A DNA stretch of 64,000 nucleotides from Theionarchaea archaeon. Lineage in GTDB: Archaea > Methanobacteriota_B > Thermococci > Methanofastidiosales > SZ-28-30. The notes beneath the pieces were generated by a model that did no database searches, was not told the DNA's origin, and worked only from the letters and a program-made list of their open reading frames with translations. The stretch's first letter is position 1. The number at the start of each line of letters is the position of its first letter. Where the stretch lies: the NCBI GenBank assembly GCA_018992685.1, contig JACVGT010000002.1:1-64000 (forward strand), in the 5' to 3' direction. The translations under genes were made by a program, and so were the position numbers. Positions 48,310 to 58,336 of this stretch are shown piece by piece.

Positions 48310-49986
48310 TTAATGGACAACCCAGGGCAGCTTCTCGGGTGCAATCTCATGGAGTCTCATGGTGTGAGCATCAATAAAAGTTGGCTCGTCGGTCTTCAGT
48401 GCCATTTTCAAGGCTTCTTCAAATTCCCTGTCCGTCTCTGCAACAGAGGATGACAATCCCAGTGATTCTGCAACACCATCGTACTTCACCTCAGGCAAGT
48501 CCACTGAGAGGTACTTCTGTTCCTTCCGGTATTTCAAGTGGACCTTTATCCAGCCATACTCATTGTTATGGAAGAGAATGACCACAGCAGGAATCTGTTC
48601 TCTCGCCACACTGGCGAGTTCAGCCATGCTGACCAACATGCTTCCGTCTCCTGTCAAAGAGATGATCCGCGACGAGGGACGTCCTTTATGTGCCCCTACG
48701 GCGCCCGGGATGGCATACCCCAGAGAACCAAACGCTCGGGGACTCAGGAACATCCTTCTCGCTCTGGAAGGATAAAATGAGGCAAAATACGGGGTAGGTG
48801 TTCCTGCATCAGCAACCAGAATCACGTCCTCAGGCAAAAGCTTCTTACATGTTTTCACAACAGTCAGAGGATGTATGGATCTCGAAACACTCGGATCTGC
48901 CAGTTCAGCTTCTTTCCATGCAGTGATGGTTTCATTCAGCCTTTCACTTCTTCCTGCATCTTTTCTCATTTTCGTCTCCAGCCCTCGTACCAGAATCTCT
49001 AGGACGCTTCGTGCATCTCCCACCAGTCCGCAGCTCACATCGTAGTTTCTCCCTATCTCTTGAGGATCAATGTCTATTTGGATGATCTTTCTCCTTCCAT
49101 CATTTGGAGGTGTGTGCCAGTGACTGGTGACGACAGAACCCGTCTGTGTTCCTACAAAGATCACCAGATCGGCCTCATTCAACATCACATTCGCAGCAGG
49201 ACTTCCTCCATTCTCTCCCACCACTCCCGCGCTGAGTGGATGTTCCTCATCCATGCTCCCTTTGCCAGTTATGCTGGTTCCCACCAGGCTGCCCGTGATC
49301 ACAGCAAACTCCTCAAGTGCCTCATACGCCTGGGAAAGGTGAATACCTCCGCCTGCCACCACGAAGGGAGTCTCCGATTCCATAATGATGTTCAGTGCTT
49401 CACTTACATCATCAGTGGAAGGACAAATCCGGACTGCAGGAAGGGATGTATACAGCCTTCTGAATGCTTTCCTTTCTGCAGAACCCTCACAACCAAGAAC
49501 ATCCATGGGAAAACTGATGTGGACTGCTCCTGGCTTTCCTGTGGTGGCTTCTCTGAAGGCATTTCTCACTGTTTCAGGTATCTTTTCCGCCTGAGTAACT
49601 ACCGTGCTCCACTTGGTAGCATCTTCGAAAAAATGCACCTGATCCATTTCAGTGAGCACGGCCTTTCCTTTCCCTGCAACTGGTATGTCTGTGTTTATGG
49701 CAACCATTGGCAGTGATGAATAATGAGCTTCATACAACCCAGGTATAATATACGATGCTCCTCCGCCGGAAGGTCCTTCACACACGCCCGGCCTGTTGGT
49801 GATCCTGGCATAGGCATCTGCCATGTATGCTGCATTTCGTTCATCGGTGGCCAACACGTGGCAGATTTCATCCTCCGCATCATACAGGGCCTCGTAAAGA
49901 TCCAGGCTGGTATCTCCTGGCAGTCCAAAAATGTACCTCACTTCGTGCTCTATCAACGATTCAACCAGAAGTGCAGCTCCTTTCAT
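48310..49986 (-). CDS. Thiamine-pyrophosphate enzyme, acetolactate synthase-like
   Basis: VRYIFGLPGDTSLDLYEAL, TDERNAAYMADAYAR, LTGDGSMLVSMAELASVAREQIPAVVILFHNNEYGW. Confidence 0.85.
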   Translation of the reverse strand: MKGAALLVESLIEHEVRYIFGLPGDTSLDLYEALYDAEDEICHVLATDERNAAYMADAYARITNRPGVCEGPSGGGASYIIPGLYEAHYSSLPMVAINTDIPVAGKGKAVLTEMDQVHFFEDATKWSTVVTQAEKIPETVRNAFREATTGKPGAVHISFPMDVLGCEGSAERKAFRRLYTSLPAVRICPSTDDVSEALNIIMESETPFVVAGGGIHLSQAYEALEEFAVITGSLVGTSITGKGSMDEEHPLSAGVVGENGGSPAANVMLNEADLVIFVGTQTGSVVTSHWHTPPNDGRRKIIQIDIDPQEIGRNYDVSCGLVGDARSVLEILVRGLETKMRKDAGRSERLNETITAWKEAELADPSVSRSIHPLTVVKTCKKLLPEDVILVADAGTPTPYFASFYPSRARRMFLSPRAFGSLGYAIPGAVGAHKGRPSSRIISLTGDGSMLVSMAELASVAREQIPAVVILFHNNEYGWIKVHLKYRKEQKYLSVDLPEVKYDGVAESLGLSSSVAETDREFEEALKMALKTDEPTFIDAHTMRLHEIAPEKLPWVVH

Positions 49987-50418
49987 GCTATCACATTCCT
50001 CCTTTGGGGATTCCATTTAGAGACAGCCCCCTTAAAATGTTATTGCCATACTATTTTGGGAAATCTCCAGGTCAGGTGATCTGACAGAGACGCAGCAACC
50101 ACCCATTACTGGAATCCTCACGAATCGCGAGGCCTCTGTGATGAAAACCTCCTTCAAAGCATCCAGCATCTCTAAGGAAACTCTGGAGGAAGGAATACAC
50201 ACCATCACACACTCTAATCTGCAAAAGAACCTGAAGAAGAGCATATTCTCATCTCCATACAATCATGCCCGGGAATTTTTCCATGTTCTCACAAGATGAC
50301 CCCTGCTGATACCTTTCACTGAGTTTAATATAGTGTTACCAGAATATTCTGGGAAAATTCATAAGAACTTCCATTCCCTCTGCTGAATGAGGATGATCCT
50401 GACAGTAAATGCTGCAGG

Positions 50419-50440
50419 TGACACAAACACCATAGTGTCA
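50419..50440. promoter_or_regulatory. Inverted repeat, candidate operator
   Basis: TGACACAAACACCATAGTGTCA (arms TGACAC/GTGTCA) 29 nt before DUF3311 start codon. Confidence 0.4.
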
Positions 50441-50469
50441 AAACACAGATGAGGAAAGGAGGACTGAAA

Positions 50470-50727
50470 ATGAAGGATTTTTGGTTTGCCAAAAAGAAAG
50501 CAGTGACGGCTATGATTATCTATGCTGTCGTTTTCTTCCTGGTATTGTATGAATATCCAATGCTGGGTTGGTTCGACAGTCCAACGCTGACTGCTGGAAT
50601 GCCTACTTTTGTCCTGTACATTTGGATCTTGAATGTACTGTACATTGTCTTGACTGGAGCTGTGGTCATGTGGATGTTCAAGAACGCAGACAGGATTGAG
50701 TGGAAAGGAGCACCTAAGGAGGGATAA
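50470..50727 (+). CDS. DUF3311-like small membrane protein, accessory to symporter
   Basis: Two TM segments directly upstream of SSS symporter; SD GGAGG before ATG 50470. Confidence 0.7.
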   Translation: MKDFWFAKKKAVTAMIIYAVVFFLVLYEYPMLGWFDSPTLTAGMPTFVLYIWILNVLYIVLTGAVVMWMFKNADRIEWKGAPKEG

Positions 50728-50729
50728 GA

Positions 50730-52247
50730 ATGGAATCATGGGTTATTGTATTGCTCGGTCTTTTTGCTTACATCCTGGTGGCAGTCTACATCGGGCTCAG
50801 AGGCTATAAGACCACGAAGCACACGCTGGAAGACTACTTCCTGGGTGGTAGAGGAATTGGCGTCATTCTGCTGTTCTTCACCATGTACGCCACGTACCAG
50901 AGTGCCTACATGTATATTGGTGTGACTGGATTCACGTATACGCATGGTATTGGTATCTGGTACTCGAATGTGGCCAACCTGATGTGGGGATTCCTGTTCC
51001 TCTTGATTGCCATCCCAATGTGGAAGCTGGGAAAGAACTTTGGCTACGTGACGCAGGCTGATTTCTTTGCCGACCGATTTGGCTCAGAGATTCTCAGACT
51101 GATCATTGCCTTGTGGATGATTCTGGGATTGACGCCATACATTGGTTCTCAAGTTCTGGCTACTGGAAGGACTCTGAATACCATCTCAGGTGGTGTTCTC
51201 ACTCTTGGCGTGGCTGCTGCCCTTTACATCATTACAGTGATCATCTATACCAGTCTTGGAGGATTGAAAGGTGTGGTGTGGACTGATCTGATTCAGGGTC
51301 TACTCATGCTGATCTTTATCTGGCTGGGAGTCTTTGTACTGGTGGGAAAAGTAGGCGGGTTTGGAGCACTCTTTGAGCAGATCCAGGCTATCAAACCAGA
51401 ACTGCTGACCATCCCGGGTCCAAAAGGACTCTTAACGCCGCGTGCATGGTTCGGGTTCCTGCTGGTGGATGCACTGGGAGGAATCATGTGGATTCAAAAC
51501 TGGATGCGATACTACGTCGGCAAGACCTGGAGAACAATGGCAATGATGTCATTCTTGGTTCCAATCGGGACAACCCTGACATTCCTGCCCGCAATGCTGA
51601 TCGGGCTGTCAGGTGTGATTCTGGAACCCGGACTGGCCTCAGGAGACGCAATCTTCCCCACTCTCATGGTGAATTACCTCCCCGTGTGGGTAGTCATGGG
51701 ATTGATTGTGGGTCTGTTCGCAGCGTCCATGTCTACGGTGGATTCACTGTCACTGGCATTGTCAGCCAGTATATCCAAAGATATCTACGGACTGATCAAA
51801 CCAGGTACTGACGAGGCGAAGTTGGTCAAGATGGGCCGCTTCTTGATTATTGCCGTGCTGGTGGCCGGTGGACTGGTAGGCTATGTTGCTGCTGGAACGT
51901 ACATTGTGGTTCTGTTGACCTTGCTTTCTCTAGGCTTGAGTGCTGTGCTGTTCCCCGTGGCTGTGGCTGGTATCTACTGGAAGGGCGCCAACCGGTATGG
52001 AGCTATTGCAGGTATTCTCGTTGGTGCTGCAGTGGGTGTCAAGACCCTGCTCATTGGACCTGAGTTCTGGCTGGGTGTATACGGTGGATTGTGGGCTGTA
52101 CTAGCCTGTGCTGTTGCACTGATAGTTGTCAGTCTCGTTACACCACACAGTGAGAAGGAGAAGAGAGCAGAGAGTAGGATTTCTGAGGCCCTGGCCTCTC
52201 CCGTCATAACCATGATGGACGTCTCAAAGGACTACAGTGCGAAGTAG
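50730..52247 (+). CDS. Sodium:solute symporter (SSS family)
   Basis: DYFLGGRGIGVILLFFTMYATYQSA, AASMSTVDSLSLALSASISKDIY. Confidence 0.92.
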   Translation: MESWVIVLLGLFAYILVAVYIGLRGYKTTKHTLEDYFLGGRGIGVILLFFTMYATYQSAYMYIGVTGFTYTHGIGIWYSNVANLMWGFLFLLIAIPMWKLGKNFGYVTQADFFADRFGSEILRLIIALWMILGLTPYIGSQVLATGRTLNTISGGVLTLGVAAALYIITVIIYTSLGGLKGVVWTDLIQGLLMLIFIWLGVFVLVGKVGGFGALFEQIQAIKPELLTIPGPKGLLTPRAWFGFLLVDALGGIMWIQNWMRYYVGKTWRTMAMMSFLVPIGTTLTFLPAMLIGLSGVILEPGLASGDAIFPTLMVNYLPVWVVMGLIVGLFAASMSTVDSLSLALSASISKDIYGLIKPGTDEAKLVKMGRFLIIAVLVAGGLVGYVAAGTYIVVLLTLLSLGLSAVLFPVAVAGIYWKGANRYGAIAGILVGAAVGVKTLLIGPEFWLGVYGGLWAVLACAVALIVVSLVTPHSEKEKRAESRISEALASPVITMMDVSKDYSAK

Positions 52248-52268
52248 GACTCAGAATCTCTATCCATA

Positions 52269-52290
52269 TTTTTTTATTTTTTTGTTTCTT
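52269..52290 (+). terminator. Oligo-T terminator-like tract after symporter
   Basis: TTTTTTTATTTTTTTGTTTCTT just after the 52247 stop. Confidence 0.55.
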
Positions 52291-52309
52291 ACTATAAAAG
52301 GTGATTTCA

Positions 52310-52789
52310 ATGCAGAGAGAATTGTTTGACACGCTGTGCTTGTATGGACTGTCTGTTGGATATCCCAGAAGCTGGAAAATAATCATAGACTCACGGCAGG
52401 TGACCTTCAAGGAGGGTAAGGTCAACGCACTGGGCAATGACATTCTCATGGGGGTTTTGTGGGAAAAAGTGGAGAAAGCCATAACCCTGGAAGAATATGA
52501 AGAACGGGTATTGACCAATCTGAAGAAAAAAGACAAGAAATTCAAGCTTATCAGGAAAGAGGTTGACGAGGTCTCTGGACACCGAGCGTTCAAGGAGACC
52601 ATGGAAACCAGAGGGCGTTCCGGGTTCATCGGGCTACAGAAGGGAGCAGTTGAACACAACCACTGTATCTTCTTTTGTGAATATCACAGGCGATTTGTCA
52701 CCGTGTATGTGTCTCTGGTGCCCTCCTTGAGGACGGAGTATCAGTTTGTGATTGATGAGATATTCGATTCAATCACATGCATTCACTGA
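52310..52789 (+). CDS. Small protein of unknown function
   Basis: SD GGTGAT 4 nt before ATG; pattern VGYPRSWKI..VTVYVSLVPSLRTEYQFVIDEIFDSI suggests a PsbP/DcrB-like fold. Confidence 0.55.
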   Translation: MQRELFDTLCLYGLSVGYPRSWKIIIDSRQVTFKEGKVNALGNDILMGVLWEKVEKAITLEEYEERVLTNLKKKDKKFKLIRKEVDEVSGHRAFKETMETRGRSGFIGLQKGAVEHNHCIFFCEYHRRFVTVYVSLVPSLRTEYQFVIDEIFDSITCIH

Positions 52790-52915
52790 CCGATGGAAAC
52801 CCTGTGATCCGAATACACGGAAAAGGAACCTCAGAACGTCTATTCACGAATCGGAACAGGAAAAAGAAAGGAGAGGAAAGAAAATCTGTGCCCAAGGTCG
52901 AGAGGAGGTAAGAAG

Positions 52916-53890
52916 ATGGATAGCGAAATAATACAGATGATGGTGGGAGCCAAGAAAGTGATCAAGGAATGTGCCCAGACGAAGCCAGGCGAGAAGGTTC
53001 TGATAGTGACAGATACAGAGATTGAACTCAGCATATCGACTGCACTGGCTGCAGCTGCTTACTATGAAGATGCTGAACCCTTGATCGCTGTCATGACTCC
53101 TCGAAAAGGACACGCTGAAGAGCCCCCAGCACATGTCAGGGAGGCCATGCTGGCTTCTGATGTGATCGTCACCCCCACATCCAAAACACTGTTCCATACG
53201 AAAGCCACCAGGGATTCCTGTGCCAAAGGTGCACGTGTTCTCTCCATGACGGGTGCCCTCCCCCGCACTCTCATGCGGGGAGCAATTACTGCCAACTTTG
53301 AGGAGATAGAACCCATCTGCAGGAAACTGGCTGATCGGCTAACCGAGGCAGAAAAGATACATCTGACCACACCAGGGGGAACAGACATCACATCCTCCCT
53401 AAAGGGGAGAGTAGGACAGTTCGAGCCTGGTATTGCCAGGAACAAAGGTGATCTTGTGGGAGTGCCCGATATTGAGGCAAATATCTCTCCTGTGGAAGAC
53501 ACCTCCCAGGGGGTCTTCGTAATAGATGTGACAGCCACCGACTTCGGGTTTGTGGACGCACCCATCAGAATTGAAGTGAAAAATGGAAAGGCAGTTAAAA
53601 TTGAAGGTGGTGTCATAGCAGAGCGCCTGAAGAACTTGCTGGAGAGTGCACATGATCCCAACCAGTACTTTGTCGCAGAGTATGGACTTGGACTGAATCC
53701 AAAAGCAGAGCTGCAGGGGCGCATTATTGAGGATGAATCTGCTCTCGGTACAGCACACATTGCCCTTGGTGACAACATCACCCTTGGTGGACAGAATAGG
53801 GCACCGTTTCACATTGACCTCATTATGAAAGATCCCACAGTAGAGCTGGATGGCAAGGTCGTCATTGACCGGGACAAGGTCATGGTGTAG
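52916..53890 (+). CDS. M29 aminopeptidase-like / NicX-like metalloprotein
   Basis: C-terminal metal-ligand pattern VAEYGLGLNPKA..GTAHIALGDNITLGG..APFHIDLIM. Confidence 0.75.
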   Translation: MDSEIIQMMVGAKKVIKECAQTKPGEKVLIVTDTEIELSISTALAAAAYYEDAEPLIAVMTPRKGHAEEPPAHVREAMLASDVIVTPTSKTLFHTKATRDSCAKGARVLSMTGALPRTLMRGAITANFEEIEPICRKLADRLTEAEKIHLTTPGGTDITSSLKGRVGQFEPGIARNKGDLVGVPDIEANISPVEDTSQGVFVIDVTATDFGFVDAPIRIEVKNGKAVKIEGGVIAERLKNLLESAHDPNQYFVAEYGLGLNPKAELQGRIIEDESALGTAHIALGDNITLGGQNRAPFHIDLIMKDPTVELDGKVVIDRDKVMV

Positions 53891-53898
53891 GTGGATAC

Positions 53899-54615
53899 AT
53901 GTATGGCTGGCGGTGCAGAATAGGGCTGATCATACCTTCAGATAACACAGTCATGGAGAGTGAATTCAACAAGCTGTTCAGAGACATACCTGGTGTGAGT
54001 GTCCACGCAACCCGTGTCTTTCTGGAAGAACTCACTGTGGAAACATTGTTGCAGATGAAAGAGGGGTTGAAGAGAGCATGCGAAGAGCTCAAGAGTGCAG
54101 AGATGGATGTCCTTGCCTATGGTTGCACCAGTGGCAGCTTTGTTAAGGGATTGCATTTTGACCAGGAGATCATCCAGGAAATCGAAGAAGAGACCCAGAT
54201 AACTGCCACCACCACCTCCACAGCAGTTATTGAGGCATTGAGGAAGCTCAAGGTCAACAAGATCGCTCTGGGAACTCCCTATTCTGACGAAATCAACGAG
54301 AAGGCAATCCACTTCTTTGAAGGAAACAACATTGAAGTGACCAATTCTCGAGGGCTGAATGTTGTGCCTGACGTTGATGTTGGAAAGCAGGAACCCTACA
54401 TTGCATACAACCTGGGAATCAAAGTGAATACAGAGGATTGCGACTGCGTTTTCCTGAGCTGTACTGATTTCAGGACGGTTGAGATTATAGACCTTCTGGA
54501 AACCCGATTGAAAAAACCTGTCATCAGTTCAAACCAGGCCACCTTATGGCACTGTATTGCTCTGAAGAACCTGGGGATGACTCTCCCCGGGTATGGGACG
54601 CTTTTGGCAGGGTGA
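53899..54615 (+). CDS. Maleate isomerase / Asp-Glu racemase superfamily enzyme
   Basis: Two Cys motifs YGCTSGSF and LSCTDFRT; GLIIPSDNTVMESE N-terminus. Confidence 0.82.
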   Translation: MYGWRCRIGLIIPSDNTVMESEFNKLFRDIPGVSVHATRVFLEELTVETLLQMKEGLKRACEELKSAEMDVLAYGCTSGSFVKGLHFDQEIIQEIEEETQITATTTSTAVIEALRKLKVNKIALGTPYSDEINEKAIHFFEGNNIEVTNSRGLNVVPDVDVGKQEPYIAYNLGIKVNTEDCDCVFLSCTDFRTVEIIDLLETRLKKPVISSNQATLWHCIALKNLGMTLPGYGTLLAG

Positions 54616-54628
54616 AGAAGGTGTAACA

Positions 54629-55963
54629 ATGTCAGAAGAAATCGAAATTGACGAAGCACGGTTGAACCAATTTGTCCCCGAACCAGGGTACCTGGACGTC
54701 AACCAGAAGGGACACCTTGAGTTTGACGGGGTGGACTGTGTGGATCTCCGGGATCAGTATGGGTCCCCCTTGTATGTCATGAGTGAGAGAAGGATACGAG
54801 AAAACTACCGCAGTCTTGTGAACACCTTCACAGCACTGTACAGCAGGGCGAAGATTGCCTATGCCTACAAGGCAAACCCCATATTGGCAGCTTTGAGAAT
54901 TCTCAATGAAGAAGGTGCTACAGCAGAAGTGATATCCACGGGTGAACTCTTCCTGGCAAAAGTGGTAGGTGTCAGGGGAGACAATATTGTGCTCAATGGG
55001 TGCTACAAGGACAGGAAGGGTATCAGACTGGCCATCAGAATGGGTGCTGTGATTAACGTTGATTCATTTCATGAACTGGACATGGTTGATGAGGAAGCAT
55101 CTCATGTGGGGATACCTGCCAGGATTGGAATCCGCATAAACCCCATAGTCAGAACGGGTACATTGAGTGTCTGGGAGACTGCCTTGGACGAAAGCAAATT
55201 TGGGATCAGGTTGGAAAAGGGGTTGGAAGCCTACAAAAAGGCAAAGAGCTTGAAGAACGTGGAAATTGTTGGAATACACACTCATATTGGATCTCAGATT
55301 GAGAATACCAACCCGTACCGCGTAGCCAGTACTCGGATTATGGATTTTGTGGGAGATCTCAAAGAAAAGCTGGACATTGATCTTGAACTGGTGGATCTAG
55401 GTGGCGGGATTGCTGTCCCCTTCAAGTACATTGACCGTGCTCTCCTGGAGGAGTATGCTCATGCCATACTGGATCCTTTCATCCAGAAAAAGGAAGAGTG
55501 TGGATTGGGAGATTGTGACGTGGTCATTGAGCCGGGAGGGAGTATCATCGGCACCTCCACTATTCTGCTGGTGACTGTGGGAACTGTAAAGAGAGAGGAA
55601 TCAGGCAGGAAGTGGGCCCTGGTGGATGGTGGTGCAAATATCAATCTGCGGGCTACCCAGGGGTGGTATGTGTACCAGTCTGTGTGCTGCAACAAAATGA
55701 GGGAGACAAAAAAAGAGGTTGTCAATGTTGCAGGTCCTCTGTGTTATGCAGGAGACGTTCTGGGATACAACAGGGAGTTGCCCTACCTGGATGAAGGCGA
55801 TGTCCTGGCATTTCTGGATTGCGGAGCATATACCATGGCTATTCTCAATAGGTACAATTCCTATCCCTTCCCTGCAGCTGTCCTCATCACAGACAGTGTA
55901 CCCAGGATTATCAAGAGAAGAGAAGCTCTAGTTGATCTTTTCATGGGAGAGGAACTTATATAG
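54629..55963 (+). CDS. LysA-like PLP decarboxylase (alanine racemase fold) with non-canonical CYAGD motif
   Basis: AYAYKANP (PLP Lys), HTHIGSQ, EPGGSIIG, GPLCYAGDVLG. Confidence 0.88.
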   Translation: MSEEIEIDEARLNQFVPEPGYLDVNQKGHLEFDGVDCVDLRDQYGSPLYVMSERRIRENYRSLVNTFTALYSRAKIAYAYKANPILAALRILNEEGATAEVISTGELFLAKVVGVRGDNIVLNGCYKDRKGIRLAIRMGAVINVDSFHELDMVDEEASHVGIPARIGIRINPIVRTGTLSVWETALDESKFGIRLEKGLEAYKKAKSLKNVEIVGIHTHIGSQIENTNPYRVASTRIMDFVGDLKEKLDIDLELVDLGGGIAVPFKYIDRALLEEYAHAILDPFIQKKEECGLGDCDVVIEPGGSIIGTSTILLVTVGTVKREESGRKWALVDGGANINLRATQGWYVYQSVCCNKMRETKKEVVNVAGPLCYAGDVLGYNRELPYLDEGDVLAFLDCGAYTMAILNRYNSYPFPAAVLITDSVPRIIKRREALVDLFMGEELI

Positions 55964-55992
55964 TTCTTCTTTCTATTATATTGTGTGATAGT

Positions 55993-57216
55993 ATGGATTT
56001 TCGCCAATTGACTGAGATCAGGACAACATATGGAACTCCGACCTATGTGTATGACAAGCAGGTCATGGTCACGCAGTATCAGACCCTGGCTCAGAGCATT
56101 CACTATACTCCTCTCAAAATATATTATGCCTGTAAAGCTAACACCAATTGCGTTATACTGAGAATATTTAAGGAGTTAGGGTGTGGGGTGGACTGTGTCT
56201 CACCTGGCGAAGTCTTTCTTGCTTTGAAAGCAGGATTCGATTCTTCTGACATTTTATTTACAGGCAACAATCTCACAAATTCTGAAATGAAGTATGCTGT
56301 TTCTCATGATGTTTTGATGACTGCAGATTCTTTGTCTCAATTGGAGCTGTATGGGCAGATAAACCCGGAATCTGACGTTTGTGTCAGGATCAATCCCAAC
56401 CTGGGGGCAGGGCACCACAAACACGTCATTACGGGAGGGCTTCAGAGTAAATTCGGCATATACCAGGCTGATGTTCCTTACATCAGGTCGCTTCTACATA
56501 AGTATAACCTCCATTTGAAAGGCGTCCACATGCATATTGGCTCGGGGATTCTAGAGCCCGGACTGCTTCTCAAGGGCGTGAGTTCTCTCTTGGACGTGGC
56601 CAGTGAGTTCCCGGACCTGGAATTTGTAGACATTGGAGGGGGACTTGGGGTCCCATACGAGCCAGAGGAAGCACCCATGGATGTGCAGAAATTTGGCGAG
56701 CTGCTCACAGACATGATAACCCAGTGGGTTGAGCAGCATCACCAGATTGCCCTGGCCTTGGAACCAGGACGATTTCTGGTGGCAGAATCTGGCATTCTTC
56801 TAACTACGGTGACTGCAGTCAAAGAGAATCCCAAGTACACCTTTGTGGGTGTGGACACAGGGTTCAACCATTTCATGAGGCCTGCCCTGTATAATGCGTA
56901 CCATGAAATCGTCAAAGTGGAGCCTTCAGAATCCAGAGGAGGACTTCAGGAACGTGTTGACGTCACGGTGTGTGGTGACATCTGTGAGAGTGCAGACATA
57001 TTTGCCAGAAACAGAGCCCTCCCACCACTCAAAGAGGGTGATCTTCTGGCTATTTTGGATACGGGAGCATATGGATTCAGTATGGCATCAGAGTATAATT
57101 CCAGACCGCTCCCTGCAGAAGTCCTGGTTGATAAAACAACTGTTACCGAGATCAGAAAGAGAGGAACGTTCCAGGACTTGTTACGCAATCAATGTGAGGT
57201 AGATACCAATGGATAA
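55993..57216 (+). CDS. lysA: Diaminopimelate decarboxylase-like, canonical CESAD motif
   Basis: YYACKANTN, HMHIGSG, LEPGRFLVAESG, GDICESADIFA. Confidence 0.88.
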   Translation: MDFRQLTEIRTTYGTPTYVYDKQVMVTQYQTLAQSIHYTPLKIYYACKANTNCVILRIFKELGCGVDCVSPGEVFLALKAGFDSSDILFTGNNLTNSEMKYAVSHDVLMTADSLSQLELYGQINPESDVCVRINPNLGAGHHKHVITGGLQSKFGIYQADVPYIRSLLHKYNLHLKGVHMHIGSGILEPGLLLKGVSSLLDVASEFPDLEFVDIGGGLGVPYEPEEAPMDVQKFGELLTDMITQWVEQHHQIALALEPGRFLVAESGILLTTVTAVKENPKYTFVGVDTGFNHFMRPALYNAYHEIVKVEPSESRGGLQERVDVTVCGDICESADIFARNRALPPLKEGDLLAILDTGAYGFSMASEYNSRPLPAEVLVDKTTVTEIRKRGTFQDLLRNQCEVDTNG

Positions 57217-58336
57217 CCAGGAAATTAGGGCCCATTTCGAGCCTGCGGTGAGCAACTGGACATATTTGAACGCCGCAGCGTGCGGGCTTTCCCCGCAATT
57301 CAGTAAGACTGGATGCGATACGTGGTGGGACGATAAACTGACCCATGGATCAGTACATTACCATACATGGGAGGATGACACTCTCGAAATCAAAGCCAAG
57401 TTTGGGACCCTGATCAATGCAGAGAAAGAAGAGATTGCCTGCGTGATGAACACGTCAGAAGGGTTGAACTTTGCCATCAATGGTATGAGGTTCAAAAAGG
57501 GGGACAACGTCGTTGTGAATAAGTACGATTTTCCCTCCAATTTTCTGCCCTGGCTGGCCTTGAAGCAGAAGGGCGTCGAGGTACGGTTGATGGAGGTTAC
57601 GGATAATAGGATCCCCGTGGAACGTATTCAGGAGAAAGTCGATGAGAATACCAGAGCTGTGTCTATCAGCAGCGTTCAATTCAAGAACGGATTCCGCAGT
57701 GACCTGAAAGCACTTGGAGCATTGTGCAAGGAGGTTGATGCATATTTTGTGGTAGATGCTATCCAGTCACTGGGAGCGCTTGAAATGGATGTAAAACGGT
57801 ATGGAATTGACATTCTGTGTACCAGCAGCTACAAATGGTTGCTAGGCCCTGATGGTGTTGGCTTTCTGTACTGCAGCAAGGACATTCTGGATGAGATTTC
57901 CACCACGAATATTGGATGGATGAGTACACCTGATCCATGGAGTTTCCCCACTGAGCTGGAGTTCATGAAAACGGCTCAGAAATTCGAGTCTGGGACATTG
58001 CCCTGGGCCCTCCTGTACAGTATGGACCCTATCCTTGATTTCTTCCTCAAGGTAAAGGTGAAGAATATTACAGAACACGTTTTTGGGCTTCTTGATTACT
58101 TGATTGAGGAGCTGGAAGCCCTGCATGTGGACATTGTTTCATCCCTTCGAGAGAACGAGCGGAGCTGTATCCTGGTCTTTGATGTCAAGGACAGAGAGAA
58201 GCTTGTAGATCTCTATCAGAGCAAAAAGGTGAGAATCAGTCTCAGGGATGGAATACGGGTAGCCCCTCACATCTATAACAATGAGGATGATATTACCCGG
58301 CTTGTATCCATTTTAAAGGAGTTTCTGGGTGGTTAG
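57209..58336 (+). CDS. Class V aminotransferase / cysteine desulfurase-like PLP enzyme
   Basis: VVDAIQSLGALEMDVKRYGIDILCTSSYKWLLGPDGVGFLY; overlaps lysA by 8 nt. Confidence 0.88.
   Translation: MDNQEIRAHFEPAVSNWTYLNAAACGLSPQFSKTGCDTWWDDKLTHGSVHYHTWEDDTLEIKAKFGTLINAEKEEIACVMNTSEGLNFAINGMRFKKGDNVVVNKYDFPSNFLPWLALKQKGVEVRLMEVTDNRIPVERIQEKVDENTRAVSISSVQFKNGFRSDLKALGALCKEVDAYFVVDAIQSLGALEMDVKRYGIDILCTSSYKWLLGPDGVGFLYCSKDILDEISTTNIGWMSTPDPWSFPTELEFMKTAQKFESGTLPWALLYSMDPILDFFLKVKVKNITEHVFGLLDYLIEELEALHVDIVSSLRENERSCILVFDVKDREKLVDLYQSKKVRISLRDGIRVAPHIYNNEDDITRLVSILKEFLGG

Noticed and set aside
53062-53781. 239-aa minus-strand ORF opposite M29-like gene
   Set aside because: Antisense shadow of a well-supported gene.
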